Shown here piece after piece: positions 1-5,986 of a stretch of 5,986 nt of DNA (position 1 is the stretch's first letter; each line of letters begins with the position of its first letter). The notes beneath the pieces were generated by a model that was given only the letters and a program-made list of their open reading frames with translations, ran no database searches and was not told the DNA's origin. The position numbers and the translations under genes were made by a program. The stretch is taken from positions 11,052-17,037 of the forward strand of contig DBXJ01000091.1 in NCBI GenBank assembly GCA_002309475.1, in the 5' to 3' direction. The stretch comes from Bacteroidales bacterium UBA1215. Its GTDB lineage: Bacteria > Bacteroidota > Bacteroidia > Bacteroidales > WCHB1-69.

Positions 1-1
1 T

Positions 2-982
2 ATTTTCTCCCATCCGCAACATGCCTATACCAAAGGATTGTTGGCCTGCAGAGTGCCATTAGACAAGCGTCCGAAGAAATTGTTGACAGTGTCCGACTTT
101 ATGTCTGCCGACAATCAGGCATTGTCCAATCAATTGACTGTTGAAGAAATAACCTTGCAAGAACGGCAGGCAGAAATAGAGAAAATTATGACTCGTCAAC
201 CTGTTTTGCAGGTTAAAAATTTGTGCAAATCGTACGAATTGCCGAAAAAATGGTTTGCAAAACAATTGTATTTCGATGCTGTTAGAAATGTAAGTTTTGA
301 TGTTTTCGAAGGTGAAACTTTGGGTTTGGTAGGTGAGTCCGGTTGCGGAAAAACAACCTTGGGACGATTGATATTGAGATTGATAGAACCTACATCAGGG
401 CAGGTTTTGTATCAAGGTGAAGATATCTACCAAATGAAAGCGGAACGATTGCGAAAATTGAGAAAAGACATACAAGTGGTCTTTCAAGATCCGTATTCTT
501 CGCTCAATCCACGATATACCATCGGTCATGCTATTACCGAGCCGATGAAATTACACGGCATTGGCAAAAACGATGCCGAACGCAAAGAAATGGTGATGAA
601 TTTGCTGGAAAAAGTCAATTTAGAGCAAAAATATTTCTATTCCTATCCGCATGAATTCTCCGGCGGACAAAGGCAGAGAGTCTGCATTGCCCGTGCATTG
701 GCATTACAACCGAAATTTTTAATTTGCGATGAGTCGGTTTCCGCCTTGGATGTATCCGTACAGGCACAAGTGCTGAATTTGTTGAATCAATTGAAAAAAG
801 AATTTCAGTTGACATATATATTTATTTCTCACGATTTGTCGGTGGTGAAATATATGTCACACAGAATATTGGTCATGCAGAAAGGTGCCATTCAAGAATT
901 GAATGAGGCAGACCAATTGTATGCACATCCTCAAACCCAATATACTCGAACTTTGATAGATGCTATTCCAAAGATAGAATAA
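2..982 (+). CDS. Tandem ABC transporter ATP-binding protein, peptide/nickel type (5' partial)
   Basis: Probable cytoplasmic ATPase subunit of an oligopeptide/dipeptide-type ABC importer; 326 residues are visible and the frame is open to the left edge. The first residues (around HPQHAYTKGLLACR) are the end of a first peptide-type ABC domain, its oligopeptide C-terminal extension. A linker of about 35 residues follows, then a complete second ABC domain. In fragment numbering this has Walker A GESGCGKTT at 111-119, Q-loop FQDPYSSLNP from 161, signature SGGQRQR from 220, Walker B FLICDES with D243/E244, and H-loop His277, followed by the family's HPQTQYTRTLIDAIP tail. All ATP-binding motifs of this domain are intact. 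The protein is therefore a DppD-DppF or YejF/GsiA-like fusion, and the true start lies upstream; the TTG at 38 is internal. Substrate is inferred from family only; permease genes are not in view. Confidence 0.93.
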   Translation: MFSHPQHAYTKGLLACRVPLDKRPKKLLTVSDFMSADNQALSNQLTVEEITLQERQAEIEKIMTRQPVLQVKNLCKSYELPKKWFAKQLYFDAVRNVSFDVFEGETLGLVGESGCGKTTLGRLILRLIEPTSGQVLYQGEDIYQMKAERLRKLRKDIQVVFQDPYSSLNPRYTIGHAITEPMKLHGIGKNDAERKEMVMNLLEKVNLEQKYFYSYPHEFSGGQRQRVCIARALALQPKFLICDESVSALDVSVQAQVLNLLNQLKKEFQLTYIFISHDLSVVKYMSHRILVMQKGAIQELNEADQLYAHPQTQYTRTLIDAIPKIE

Positions 983-1011
983 AAAAATCCGCTTAATTAG
1001 CGGATTTTTTT
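981..1011. terminator. Bidirectional intrinsic terminator between convergent genes
   Basis: A perfect 12-bp inverted repeat (981-992 with 1000-1011) encloses the 7-nt loop TTAATTA. The GC part of the stem is TCCGC/GCGGA. It is flanked by seven A on the left and seven T on the right, so it has a U-tract when read from either strand. It starts inside the stop codon of the ABC gene and lies 16 bp beyond the stop codon of the minus-strand gene, so it probably ends transcripts from both sides. Confidence 0.88.
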
Positions 1012-1027
1012 ATGATTTATCATATTG

Positions 1028-2299
1028 TCATTCAGTAACAAATTCATAATAGCCGATAATTCTGTCGTAGCCGAGGTTGTCACCTTGGTAATAGACAAAA
1101 GTATGGTAGTTGTTTTCTGTTTCCCAATAGTTGCCTTCCACGTATGCCATTGAGCCGGTGTTGCCATAGGTGGGCTTGGTGATATAGGTATAATTGTAAT
1201 ATCCTGATTTCAAATATAATGATGCTTCCCAACAATGCCGGTAATCGTTGTAGGTCATTCTTGCTTCAGGTATCAAATTCCAATTGGTAAGTTCGCCATA
1301 GACATAGAAATCCGCATCAGCGGGTTTGTCGGCTTGCAAATAGAAATGTACTTCGGTATAATCGGCACTATACAAACTGTCGCCGTCGTCAGAGGCAATG
1401 AAATAGCATCCGTTTATGTCTTTATAATTTTCGTAGGCAAGGTGAGAGCGTTCTTTGTCGGGATACAAAAATGTATAGTTGGTATTGGCAACATAGTCGT
1501 GGCGTGCCACTTGTTCCATGGTGGTTTTTAAGGTACGGATATTAAAAGTTCTAAACTCGTTGCCACCTTCAAACAATACTTCATCTGCTTTGTTGTAGAT
1601 AATTTTGTCTGCCAATACCAAAGTGGGTTGACTGAGCAAAATGGCATTGTCGCTGCGACCATTCTGCATAAAGAGCACTTTGAGGTATCTACTCGGAGAG
1701 AGAATTCTAAAGTGGGGGTTGGAAATGGTGGCGGTTAATTGTTGGTGTGTAAGTTTGCGGCTGACATCGGTGGCGGGCTGTGCGGCAACGGAAATATTTA
1801 CATTGTTTTCATATACATAAAAACGGTGGGTGAGAATGGGTTCTTCGGTATCTCCATCATAGACATATAAAATATAGTTGCCCGATTTGGTGATGGTAAT
1901 GTCGTTGTTGGGAATGGTAATTGAGTAGGCTATGTAGAATTGAATGGTGTTGATAGAAGTTTGAAAATCTGTTACTTCAGTTTCTTCAAACATGCCTAAA
2001 AAATCATTTTTTGACAAATTTTCTGTCATTTGCCAATCGTAGGTACAATGTATGAGTGTATATTTTAAATATTTGGGATTGTCCGATTTGTCATCAAATT
2101 TCAAAGTAAGTGTTTCTCCGGAATTTAAGCGAATGGCAGGTATTTTGAACATGGCTTCGTCTTTTTCCATTTTCATGCTAAGAATATCCGAATGATAGAT
2201 GCGATTTTCCAATTTTATATTGGCCGGCATGGTCTGTTGGGCAAATACTTTCGCCAAACAGATTACAAAAAATAACATTGTTGTCAGTTGCTTCATCAT
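1028..2299 (-). CDS. Type IX secretion system plug-like protein (DUF5103 family)
   Basis: Predicted 423-residue exported protein. It starts with a type I signal peptide (K3, hydrophobic core about 5-16, probable cleavage after VFA at residue 20). The body matches what I recall of the Bacteroidota DUF5103 / T9SS plug family along its whole length: ENRIY near the mature N-terminus, LNSGETLTLKFDD, YTLIHCTYDW, SGNYILYVYD, FEGGNEFR, KDINGCYF, EGNYWETENNYH and the final YDRIIGYYEF. In Flavobacterium johnsoniae a protein of this family binds the periplasmic mouth of the SprA translocon and is thought to seal the channel when it is not exporting cargo. Residues about 318-372 (VYGELTNWN ... GYYNYTY) resemble an E-set/CBM48-like beta-sandwich. 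I chose the ATG at 2299 (MMKQL; the ATG at 2296 is also possible) because a TTG extension to 2320 would begin inside the promoter -7 box and spoil the signal peptide. The family call is strong; the plug role is carried over from the family. Confidence 0.87.
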   Translation of the reverse strand: MMKQLTTMLFFVICLAKVFAQQTMPANIKLENRIYHSDILSMKMEKDEAMFKIPAIRLNSGETLTLKFDDKSDNPKYLKYTLIHCTYDWQMTENLSKNDFLGMFEETEVTDFQTSINTIQFYIAYSITIPNNDITITKSGNYILYVYDGDTEEPILTHRFYVYENNVNISVAAQPATDVSRKLTHQQLTATISNPHFRILSPSRYLKVLFMQNGRSDNAILLSQPTLVLADKIIYNKADEVLFEGGNEFRTFNIRTLKTTMEQVARHDYVANTNYTFLYPDKERSHLAYENYKDINGCYFIASDDGDSLYSADYTEVHFYLQADKPADADFYVYGELTNWNLIPEARMTYNDYRHCWEASLYLKSGYYNYTYITKPTYGNTGSMAYVEGNYWETENNYHTFVYYQGDNLGYDRIIGYYEFVTE

Positions 2300-2317
2300 A
2301 TATTTATATTGGATTGG

Positions 2318-2325
2318 CAAAGATA
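2318..2325 (-). promoter_or_regulatory. Bacteroidota -7 promoter box for the plug-like gene
   Basis: Read on the minus strand this is TATCTTTG, a full match to the TAnnTTTG -7 consensus of the Bacteroidota primary sigma factor. It lies 18 nt before the ATG at 2299 and directly follows the U-tract of the dcp terminator. No convincing -33 TTTG element is visible at the usual spacing, since that position falls in the terminator hairpin. The implied 5' leader is only about 10-13 nt. Confidence 0.55.
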
Positions 2326-2326
2326 G

Positions 2327-2357
2327 AAAAAAAACGCATGCCGAAGCATGCGTTTTT
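2327..2357 (-). terminator. Rho-independent terminator of dcp with a UUCG tetraloop
   Basis: On the minus strand a perfect 12-bp stem (2346-2357 with 2330-2341; core CGCATGC/GCATGCG) closes a TTCG loop with a C-G pair, giving the very stable C(UUCG)G tetraloop in RNA. Eight T follow the GC part of the stem (2334-2327). It begins 9 bp past the dcp stop codon. Confidence 0.9.
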
Positions 2358-2366
2358 GAGATTTTT

Positions 2367-4469
2367 TTATTGCAGGCCTTTTCTTTTCAAAAGAGGCGTG
2401 ATATCAGGTTCTTTTCCGCGGAAGGCGACATAGGCTTCCATGGCGTCCACCGTGTTGCCGCGTTCTAGAATATTGGTGCGGAAAGCATCTGCGGTGGCTT
2501 TGTCAAACAAGCCGTTTTCTTTAAAGGCTTCAAAGGCATCGGCATCCAATACCGCCGACCATGTATAACCATAATAGCCGGCTGAATAACCGAATGCGGA
2601 AGTGAAAATATGCTTGAAATACGGACTCTTGTAACGAGGGATAATTTCGTCTATCAAACCATATTTTTGCATACAAGCGGCTTCAAATTCCGTCGGATTA
2701 ATATCTTCTATTTCCTCAAGGGAATGATAGTCCATGTCTAACAAAGATGCTGCAATAAGTTCCACATTGTCAAAACCTTGTCCGTAAGTGCCGACTTTTT
2801 GCATTTTTTCTATAAATGCTTCCGGAATCACTTCACCGGTGATGTAATGTTTGGCATACAAACGTAATATTTCCGGACTTGTTGACCAATTTTCCATCAC
2901 TTGTGACGGCAATTCTACAAAATCGCGAGAAACATTGGTGCCTGCCAATGATTTATACTGGCATTGGCTCAACAAACCATGCAATGAGTGTCCGAATTCA
3001 TGAAACAAAGTCTGTACTTCGTCAATGGTCAGCAAAGAGGGTTTGTCGCCAACCGGATTGGGAAAATTGTAAACTACCGAGATAACAGGTATCTTGTTTT
3101 CTCCTTCCAAAGTGCGATATTGTCCTCTAAATTCTGTCATCCAAGCTCCGCTGGCTTTGGAGGAGCGTGTGTAGAAATCCATGTATAATATGCCTATCAC
3201 TTCGTTGTTGCGTTCCACTTTGTAAACTACAACATCTTTGTCGTAAACGGGCAGTTCTTTGGTTTCTACAAAATTTAAGTCATAGAGACGGTTGGCAACC
3301 ATAAAAGCTCCTTCCAACACCTTGTTGACAGGAAAGAATGTGGAAAGACTATCTTGGTTGAGGTCAAATTGCTCATGACGGATAAGTTCGGTATAATAAC
3401 GCCAATCCCATGGTTGTATAGGTTCTTTGCCGGCCTTTTTTTGATACATGGTCAATTCTTGTTTGGCTTTTTCCAAGGCAGGATACCATACTTTTAGCAA
3501 CAACTCGTAAACGGCTTTGGGTGTTTTTGCCATATTGTCATCCAAAACATAGGCGGCATGAGACGGATAGCCCAACAAATGAGCACGTTCGGTCCTTAGT
3601 TTTATAATTTTGGTAATGATGGCATTGTTGTCGTATTTTCCGCCGTTGCAACGTGAGGAATAGGCACGCCAGATTTCTTCACGTTTTGCTCTGTTGTCGG
3701 CATATTGCAAAAATGGTATCAAACTTGGATTTTGCAAGGTGAAAACCCATTTTCCTTGGGTGTTTTTGTCTTTGTTGGCTTCCTCGGCGGCAGCTTGGAT
3801 AATGTTTTCCGGCAATCCGCTTAAATCTTCTTCATTGTCAATCACCAATTTGTAGTCGTTGGTGGCGGCTAAAACATTGTTGTTGAAAGTGAGTGTCAAT
3901 ACCGACAATTCTTGGTTGATTTGCTTAAATCTTTCTTGTTGCTCTGCCGGCAAGTTGGCACCGCCACGGACAAAATTTTTGTAAGTCTCTTCCAATAAAC
4001 GTTTTTGCTCACTGTTGAGTTGTTCTTTGTCTTGATGTTCGTACACGGTTTTTACCCTTTGAAACAGGTCTGCATTGAGATTGATTTCATCGGCATGAGC
4101 ACTCAACGGAGAAGAAATTTCCTCTGCAATGGCTTGCATGGAGTCACTGCTATTGGTTTCTAATACATTGAAAAATACGCTGCTGACTTTCCCCAACAAT
4201 TCTCCGCTATAGTCCAATGCTTCTATAGTATTGGCAAAGGTCGGTTCTTCTTTGTTGTCGATAATAGCCTGTATTTCTGCTTTTTGTTGACGCATGCCTT
4301 CCTCAAAGGCAGGAATGTAGTGTTCGGCTTTAATTTGATCGAATGGGGGAACCTCGTAAGGTGTGGTCCATGGAGTGAAAAATGGATTTGTCATGTCTAA
4401 CTGATTTTTTTTGTTACATGCACCTATAACAAGCGTTGCTACAAGTGATAGGCTGATTATTTTTTTCAT
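2367..4469 (-). CDS. dcp: Peptidyl-dipeptidase Dcp, M3 zinc metallopeptidase, lipoprotein form
   Basis: Zinc metallopeptidase of family M3 (the oligopeptidase A / Dcp / thimet group), expected to remove dipeptides from the C-terminus of oligopeptides. The 700-residue product has the zinc site HEFGH at 490-494, with the third ligand Glu519 in FVELPSQ, the family's usual spacing of 29 residues after the first His. The substrate-binding region is also present: His620 in FKHIF and the Tyr-rich GYSAGYYGY at 627-635. The C-terminus (GNTVDAMEAYVAFRGKEP) is typical of Dcp rather than of PepF. Length is near the roughly 680 residues of E. coli Dcp plus a signal peptide. The N-terminus is a lipoprotein signal: MKK, a hydrophobic core, and lipobox VIGAC with Cys18. 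The mature enzyme should thus be membrane-anchored and outside the cytoplasm. The residues after Cys (NKKNQ) lack an acidic surface-export signal, so a periplasm-facing position is more likely, though this is inference. No catalytic residue appears to be missing. Confidence 0.94.
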   Translation of the reverse strand: MKKIISLSLVATLVIGACNKKNQLDMTNPFFTPWTTPYEVPPFDQIKAEHYIPAFEEGMRQQKAEIQAIIDNKEEPTFANTIEALDYSGELLGKVSSVFFNVLETNSSDSMQAIAEEISSPLSAHADEINLNADLFQRVKTVYEHQDKEQLNSEQKRLLEETYKNFVRGGANLPAEQQERFKQINQELSVLTLTFNNNVLAATNDYKLVIDNEEDLSGLPENIIQAAAEEANKDKNTQGKWVFTLQNPSLIPFLQYADNRAKREEIWRAYSSRCNGGKYDNNAIITKIIKLRTERAHLLGYPSHAAYVLDDNMAKTPKAVYELLLKVWYPALEKAKQELTMYQKKAGKEPIQPWDWRYYTELIRHEQFDLNQDSLSTFFPVNKVLEGAFMVANRLYDLNFVETKELPVYDKDVVVYKVERNNEVIGILYMDFYTRSSKASGAWMTEFRGQYRTLEGENKIPVISVVYNFPNPVGDKPSLLTIDEVQTLFHEFGHSLHGLLSQCQYKSLAGTNVSRDFVELPSQVMENWSTSPEILRLYAKHYITGEVIPEAFIEKMQKVGTYGQGFDNVELIAASLLDMDYHSLEEIEDINPTEFEAACMQKYGLIDEIIPRYKSPYFKHIFTSAFGYSAGYYGYTWSAVLDADAFEAFKENGLFDKATADAFRTNILERGNTVDAMEAYVAFRGKEPDITPLLKRKGLQ

Positions 4470-4692
4470 ATATAATTATATTTAATGTAGTATGTTATTT
4501 AAACTGCAAAGATAACATTTTTTTACCAATATTTTTTATGTCAAAAAGGCAGACATTGTCATTGTTTTTTGCCAATTTGTCTTATTTTCCGGTTTGGTAT
4601 GCAATTTGATTAGATAAAGATAAAAACCGAAAGCCCATGAAGGTTGGAATAGAACTTCAGACTGAGGCTAATGAAAAAAAAACTTTATTACT
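4470..4692. other. Divergent intergenic region between dcp and hsp20
   Basis: This 223-bp spacer separates two divergent genes. The dcp side holds the -7 box described separately. On the hsp20 side I found no exact TAnnTTTG box (the closest are GCAATTTG and CCAATTTG, more than 80 nt from the ATG), no CIRCE inverted repeat of the HrcA type, and no clear sigma-32-like promoter. The last 20 nt before the hsp20 ATG are A/T-rich with a run of nine A and no Shine-Dalgarno. How hsp20 is induced cannot be read from this region by eye. Confidence 0.5.
4506..4513 (-). promoter_or_regulatory. Bacteroidota -7 promoter box for dcp
   Basis: The minus strand reads TATCTTTG, matching TAnnTTTG exactly and identical to the box before the plug-like gene. 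It lies 36 nt upstream of the dcp ATG, giving a leader of roughly 30 nt. A possible -33-like TTTTTGAC lies further upstream, but the spacing of about 27 nt is longer than usual, so only the -7 box is called. No Shine-Dalgarno sequence precedes the ATG; the leader is nearly pure A/T. Confidence 0.6.
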
Positions 4693-5136
4693 ATGTTACC
4701 AATTAACAAAAAAAACGAAAACATTTGGATGCCAAGTTTGTTTAATGATTTATTCAGTGAAGAATGGCCGATGATGCGTGCTGCAGCCATGACTTCTCCC
4801 GCCATCAACGTGGTGGAAGACGAAAAACAATATCATGTCGAAATTGCCGCTCCGGGTATGACCAAAGAAGATTTCAAGATTCATGTAAATGATCAAAATG
4901 AATTGGTGATAACCATGGAACGCAAAAACGAGACAGAAGATAAAAACAATAAGCATGGTCGTAAATATCTTCGCCATGAATTCAGTTACAATCATTTTGA
5001 ACAGAATTTGTTGTTGCCGGATAATGTTGACAAAGAGAACATTTCCGCCAAAATGGACAACGGCGTATTGAATGTATTTTTGCCCAAAATGCAGGATACA
5101 TCTAAAAAACCAATCAAATTGGTTGAAATACAATAA
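4693..5136 (+). CDS. hsp20: Hsp20/alpha-crystallin small heat-shock protein
   Basis: ATP-independent cytoplasmic holdase that binds unfolding proteins during stress and passes them to ATP-dependent chaperones. The 147-residue length is normal for bacterial small heat-shock proteins. A short N-terminal arm (about 1-34, with IWMPSLFNDLF) is followed by the alpha-crystallin domain from about 35 to 132. That domain shows PAINVVEDE, the AAPGMTKEDF segment at 52-61, ELVI at 70-73, the RHEFSYNHFEQNLLLP stretch at 94-109 and the hallmark AKMDNGVL at 119-126. The C-terminal tail has two candidate I/V-x-I/L anchors (IKL 141-143 and VEI 144-146), which in this family dock into neighbouring subunits to form oligomers. 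The ATG at 4693 fits the family length. The gene appears to be a single transcription unit, divergent from dcp and closed by its own terminator. Confidence 0.95.
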   Translation: MLPINKKNENIWMPSLFNDLFSEEWPMMRAAAMTSPAINVVEDEKQYHVEIAAPGMTKEDFKIHVNDQNELVITMERKNETEDKNNKHGRKYLRHEFSYNHFEQNLLLPDNVDKENISAKMDNGVLNVFLPKMQDTSKKPIKLVEIQ

Positions 5137-5148
5137 CAGGAACTCGTT

Positions 5149-5183
5149 AAAATATCCTCGGCAATGCCGAGGATATTTTTTTT
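5149..5183 (+). terminator. Rho-independent terminator of hsp20
   Basis: A perfect 14-bp stem (5149-5162 with 5166-5179; core TATCCTCGGC/GCCGAGGATA) closes a 3-nt AAT loop and is followed by a T-run at 5176-5183. It begins 12 bp past the hsp20 stop codon. Four A at the left base would give only a weak U-tract on the other strand, so it acts mainly on +. Confidence 0.92.
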
Positions 5184-5225
5184 ATAGGCTGAAATAAATG
5201 CCCCAAAATATATTCATTTTTTTAT

Positions 5226-5233
5226 TATTTTTG
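5226..5233 (+). promoter_or_regulatory. Bacteroidota -7 promoter box for the right-edge lipoprotein gene
   Basis: TATTTTTG matches TAnnTTTG exactly and lies 41 nt before the ATG at 5275, just past the hsp20 terminator. The surroundings are T-rich, so a chance match is more likely here than for the other two boxes, and no clear -33 element is seen. Confidence 0.45.
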
Positions 5234-5274
5234 CAAAATAATTTGTGGTAAAATAGGATAAATAAGAAGAAAAC

Positions 5275-5986
5275 ATGAATAATAGAAAGGTGAAAACAAT
5301 AGTTGTTTTAATGTCGGGAATATTCCTGTTTTCTTCATGCAGTACTCTTATTGATGGAGTAAGAGAAATTAACTATATGTTAAAATATATGCGACTAGAA
5401 AAGAAAACGACAACAACTTATTTCTATCAAACACAACGTTTTCTATATGATGATGCCATATATTTTCCGTGTATTGTTAACGGAATGGAGGATACTCTTT
5501 TTTTTGATACCGGTGGCATGGGAAAAATAATGGAACGTGTGAATAATGATACGGTGTTGAAAATAAGGCCGATAAGAAAGGTGAGATTTAAAACTGCGAC
5601 AAATACCATAGAGCAAAAAAGCGGAATGAGTATTTTGAATATAACAACTCCATGGCAAAAAAGCGAGAAATTGATAGGGGAAATATTGTATAACAATGTT
5701 TTTGATGCTCCTGCATGTATGGGTGAATCCTCAAAATTGAATAAAAAAATGGCATCTATGGATTTTATGACAGCTAAAAATCAAACTTTGCTTATCAATT
5801 TTTCCGATACCACCATTACTTTGTTGGATAGTAATATGGTATATGATACAACAGACTATATCCGTTTGAATGCATATTTCAAATTAGCAAAAAAATATCC
5901 TATTGTGAGATTAGATATAGATGATACCATTTATGATTTTTACTTTGACACAGGCTCCAATGCCAACTTAATTCTTGGCGATTCCG
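5275..5986 (+). CDS. Lipoprotein with two aspartic-protease-like DTG motifs (3' partial)
   Basis: The frame runs from the ATG at 5275 to the right edge without a stop; 237 residues are visible. The N-terminus is a lipoprotein signal: NNRKVK, a hydrophobic stretch at about 8-20, then SSC with Cys22. The mature part carries two retropepsin-like active-site motifs, each preceded by a beta-hairpin pattern: FFDTGG (Asp78) after FPCIVNGMED, and YFDTGS (Asp225) after YPIVRLDIDD. Between them, MDFM (162-165) followed by LLINFSDTTITLLD looks like the end of a clan AA domain of the Asp_protease_2 kind. The likely design is two tandem retropepsin-like domains in one exported chain. The first motif has Gly where Ala, Ser or Thr is usual, and the MDFM segment lacks the usual preceding Gly, so domain 1 may be weakly active or non-catalytic. 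A purine-rich AAGAAG lies just upstream of the ATG. Codon use is more AT-rich than in the neighbours. Protease activity is inferred from motifs only. Confidence 0.72.
   Translation, partial: MNNRKVKTIVVLMSGIFLFSSCSTLIDGVREINYMLKYMRLEKKTTTTYFYQTQRFLYDDAIYFPCIVNGMEDTLFFDTGGMGKIMERVNNDTVLKIRPIRKVRFKTATNTIEQKSGMSILNITTPWQKSEKLIGEILYNNVFDAPACMGESSKLNKKMASMDFMTAKNQTLLINFSDTTITLLDSNMVYDTTDYIRLNAYFKLAKKYPIVRLDIDDTIYDFYFDTGSNANLILGDS

Noticed and set aside
1235..1531. 98-codon open frame on + inside the plug-like gene
   Set aside because: It is antisense to a well-conserved family protein, has no upstream signal of its own, and has no recognisable domain.
2300..2320. TTG start at 2320 for the plug-like protein
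   Set aside because: It would add seven polar residues before the signal peptide and would begin inside the -7 box. The ATG ATG pair at 2299/2296 is a better start.
4590..4629. CGGTTT ... AAACCG inverted repeat upstream of hsp20
   Set aside because: The arms are only 6 bp with a 28-nt loop, and no symmetrical operator or riboswitch pattern surrounds them. This is within chance expectation for AT-rich DNA.
4656..4664. TCAGACTGA palindrome upstream of hsp20
   Set aside because: The arms are 4 bp around one central base. That is too short for a hairpin and too short to claim as an operator without a second copy.
4750..5133. 127-codon open frame on the minus strand
   Set aside because: It is antisense to the clear Hsp20 gene. 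The product is rich in Phe and Ile with no recognisable motif, as expected for a shadow of an AT-rich coding strand.
5427..5696. Open frames of 71-89 codons on the minus strand
   Set aside because: They lie antisense to the lipoprotein frame on +, which has a signal peptide, lipobox and protease-like motifs. The antisense products look like random hydrophobic sequence.
1..5986. CRISPR arrays, tRNA genes, insertion sequences, phage genes or a defence island
   Set aside because: No regularly spaced repeats, cloverleaf structures, transposase frames or terminal inverted repeats were seen. All long coding frames belong to recognised transport, envelope, protease or chaperone families.

Overview
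The window looks like chromosomal DNA from a member of the Bacteroidota (Bacteroidetes). Three things point there: an encoded type IX secretion 'plug' protein (DUF5103 type), matches to the phylum's TAnnTTTG -7 promoter box in front of three genes, and start codons that lack clear Shine-Dalgarno sequences and sit in AT-rich leaders. Base composition is moderately AT-rich. I see no insertion sequence, phage gene, tRNA, rRNA or CRISPR array. Most of the window is ordinary housekeeping or envelope sequence.

Layout from left to right. (1) The 3' part of a tandem (two-domain) peptide-type ABC transporter ATPase, on +, enters from the left edge and stops at 982. (2) A symmetrical hairpin at 981-1011 separates it from the converging minus-strand genes and can terminate both ways. 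(3) On the minus strand, a T9SS plug-like protein (1028-2299) lies downstream of a lipoprotein-type M3 peptidyl-dipeptidase, dcp (2367-4469). The 67-bp gap between them holds a UUCG-tetraloop terminator followed at once by a -7 box, so the two genes look like separate transcription units despite being close. (4) A 223-bp divergent spacer (4470-4692) carries the dcp promoter. (5) On + there is an Hsp20 small heat-shock protein (4693-5136) with a strong terminator. (6) A lipoprotein with two DTG motifs of the retropepsin-like (clan AA aspartic protease) kind begins at 5275 and runs off the right edge.

How the genes might relate: the ABC ATPase (probable peptide uptake) and the exported dipeptidyl carboxypeptidase Dcp could both serve peptide nutrition, but each has its own transcription signals, so this is only an inference. 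Dcp, the plug protein and the right-edge lipoprotein all carry export signals, so this is an envelope-rich stretch. I found no clear new multi-gene system. The most notable item is the right-edge lipoprotein with two aspartic-protease-like motifs in one chain.
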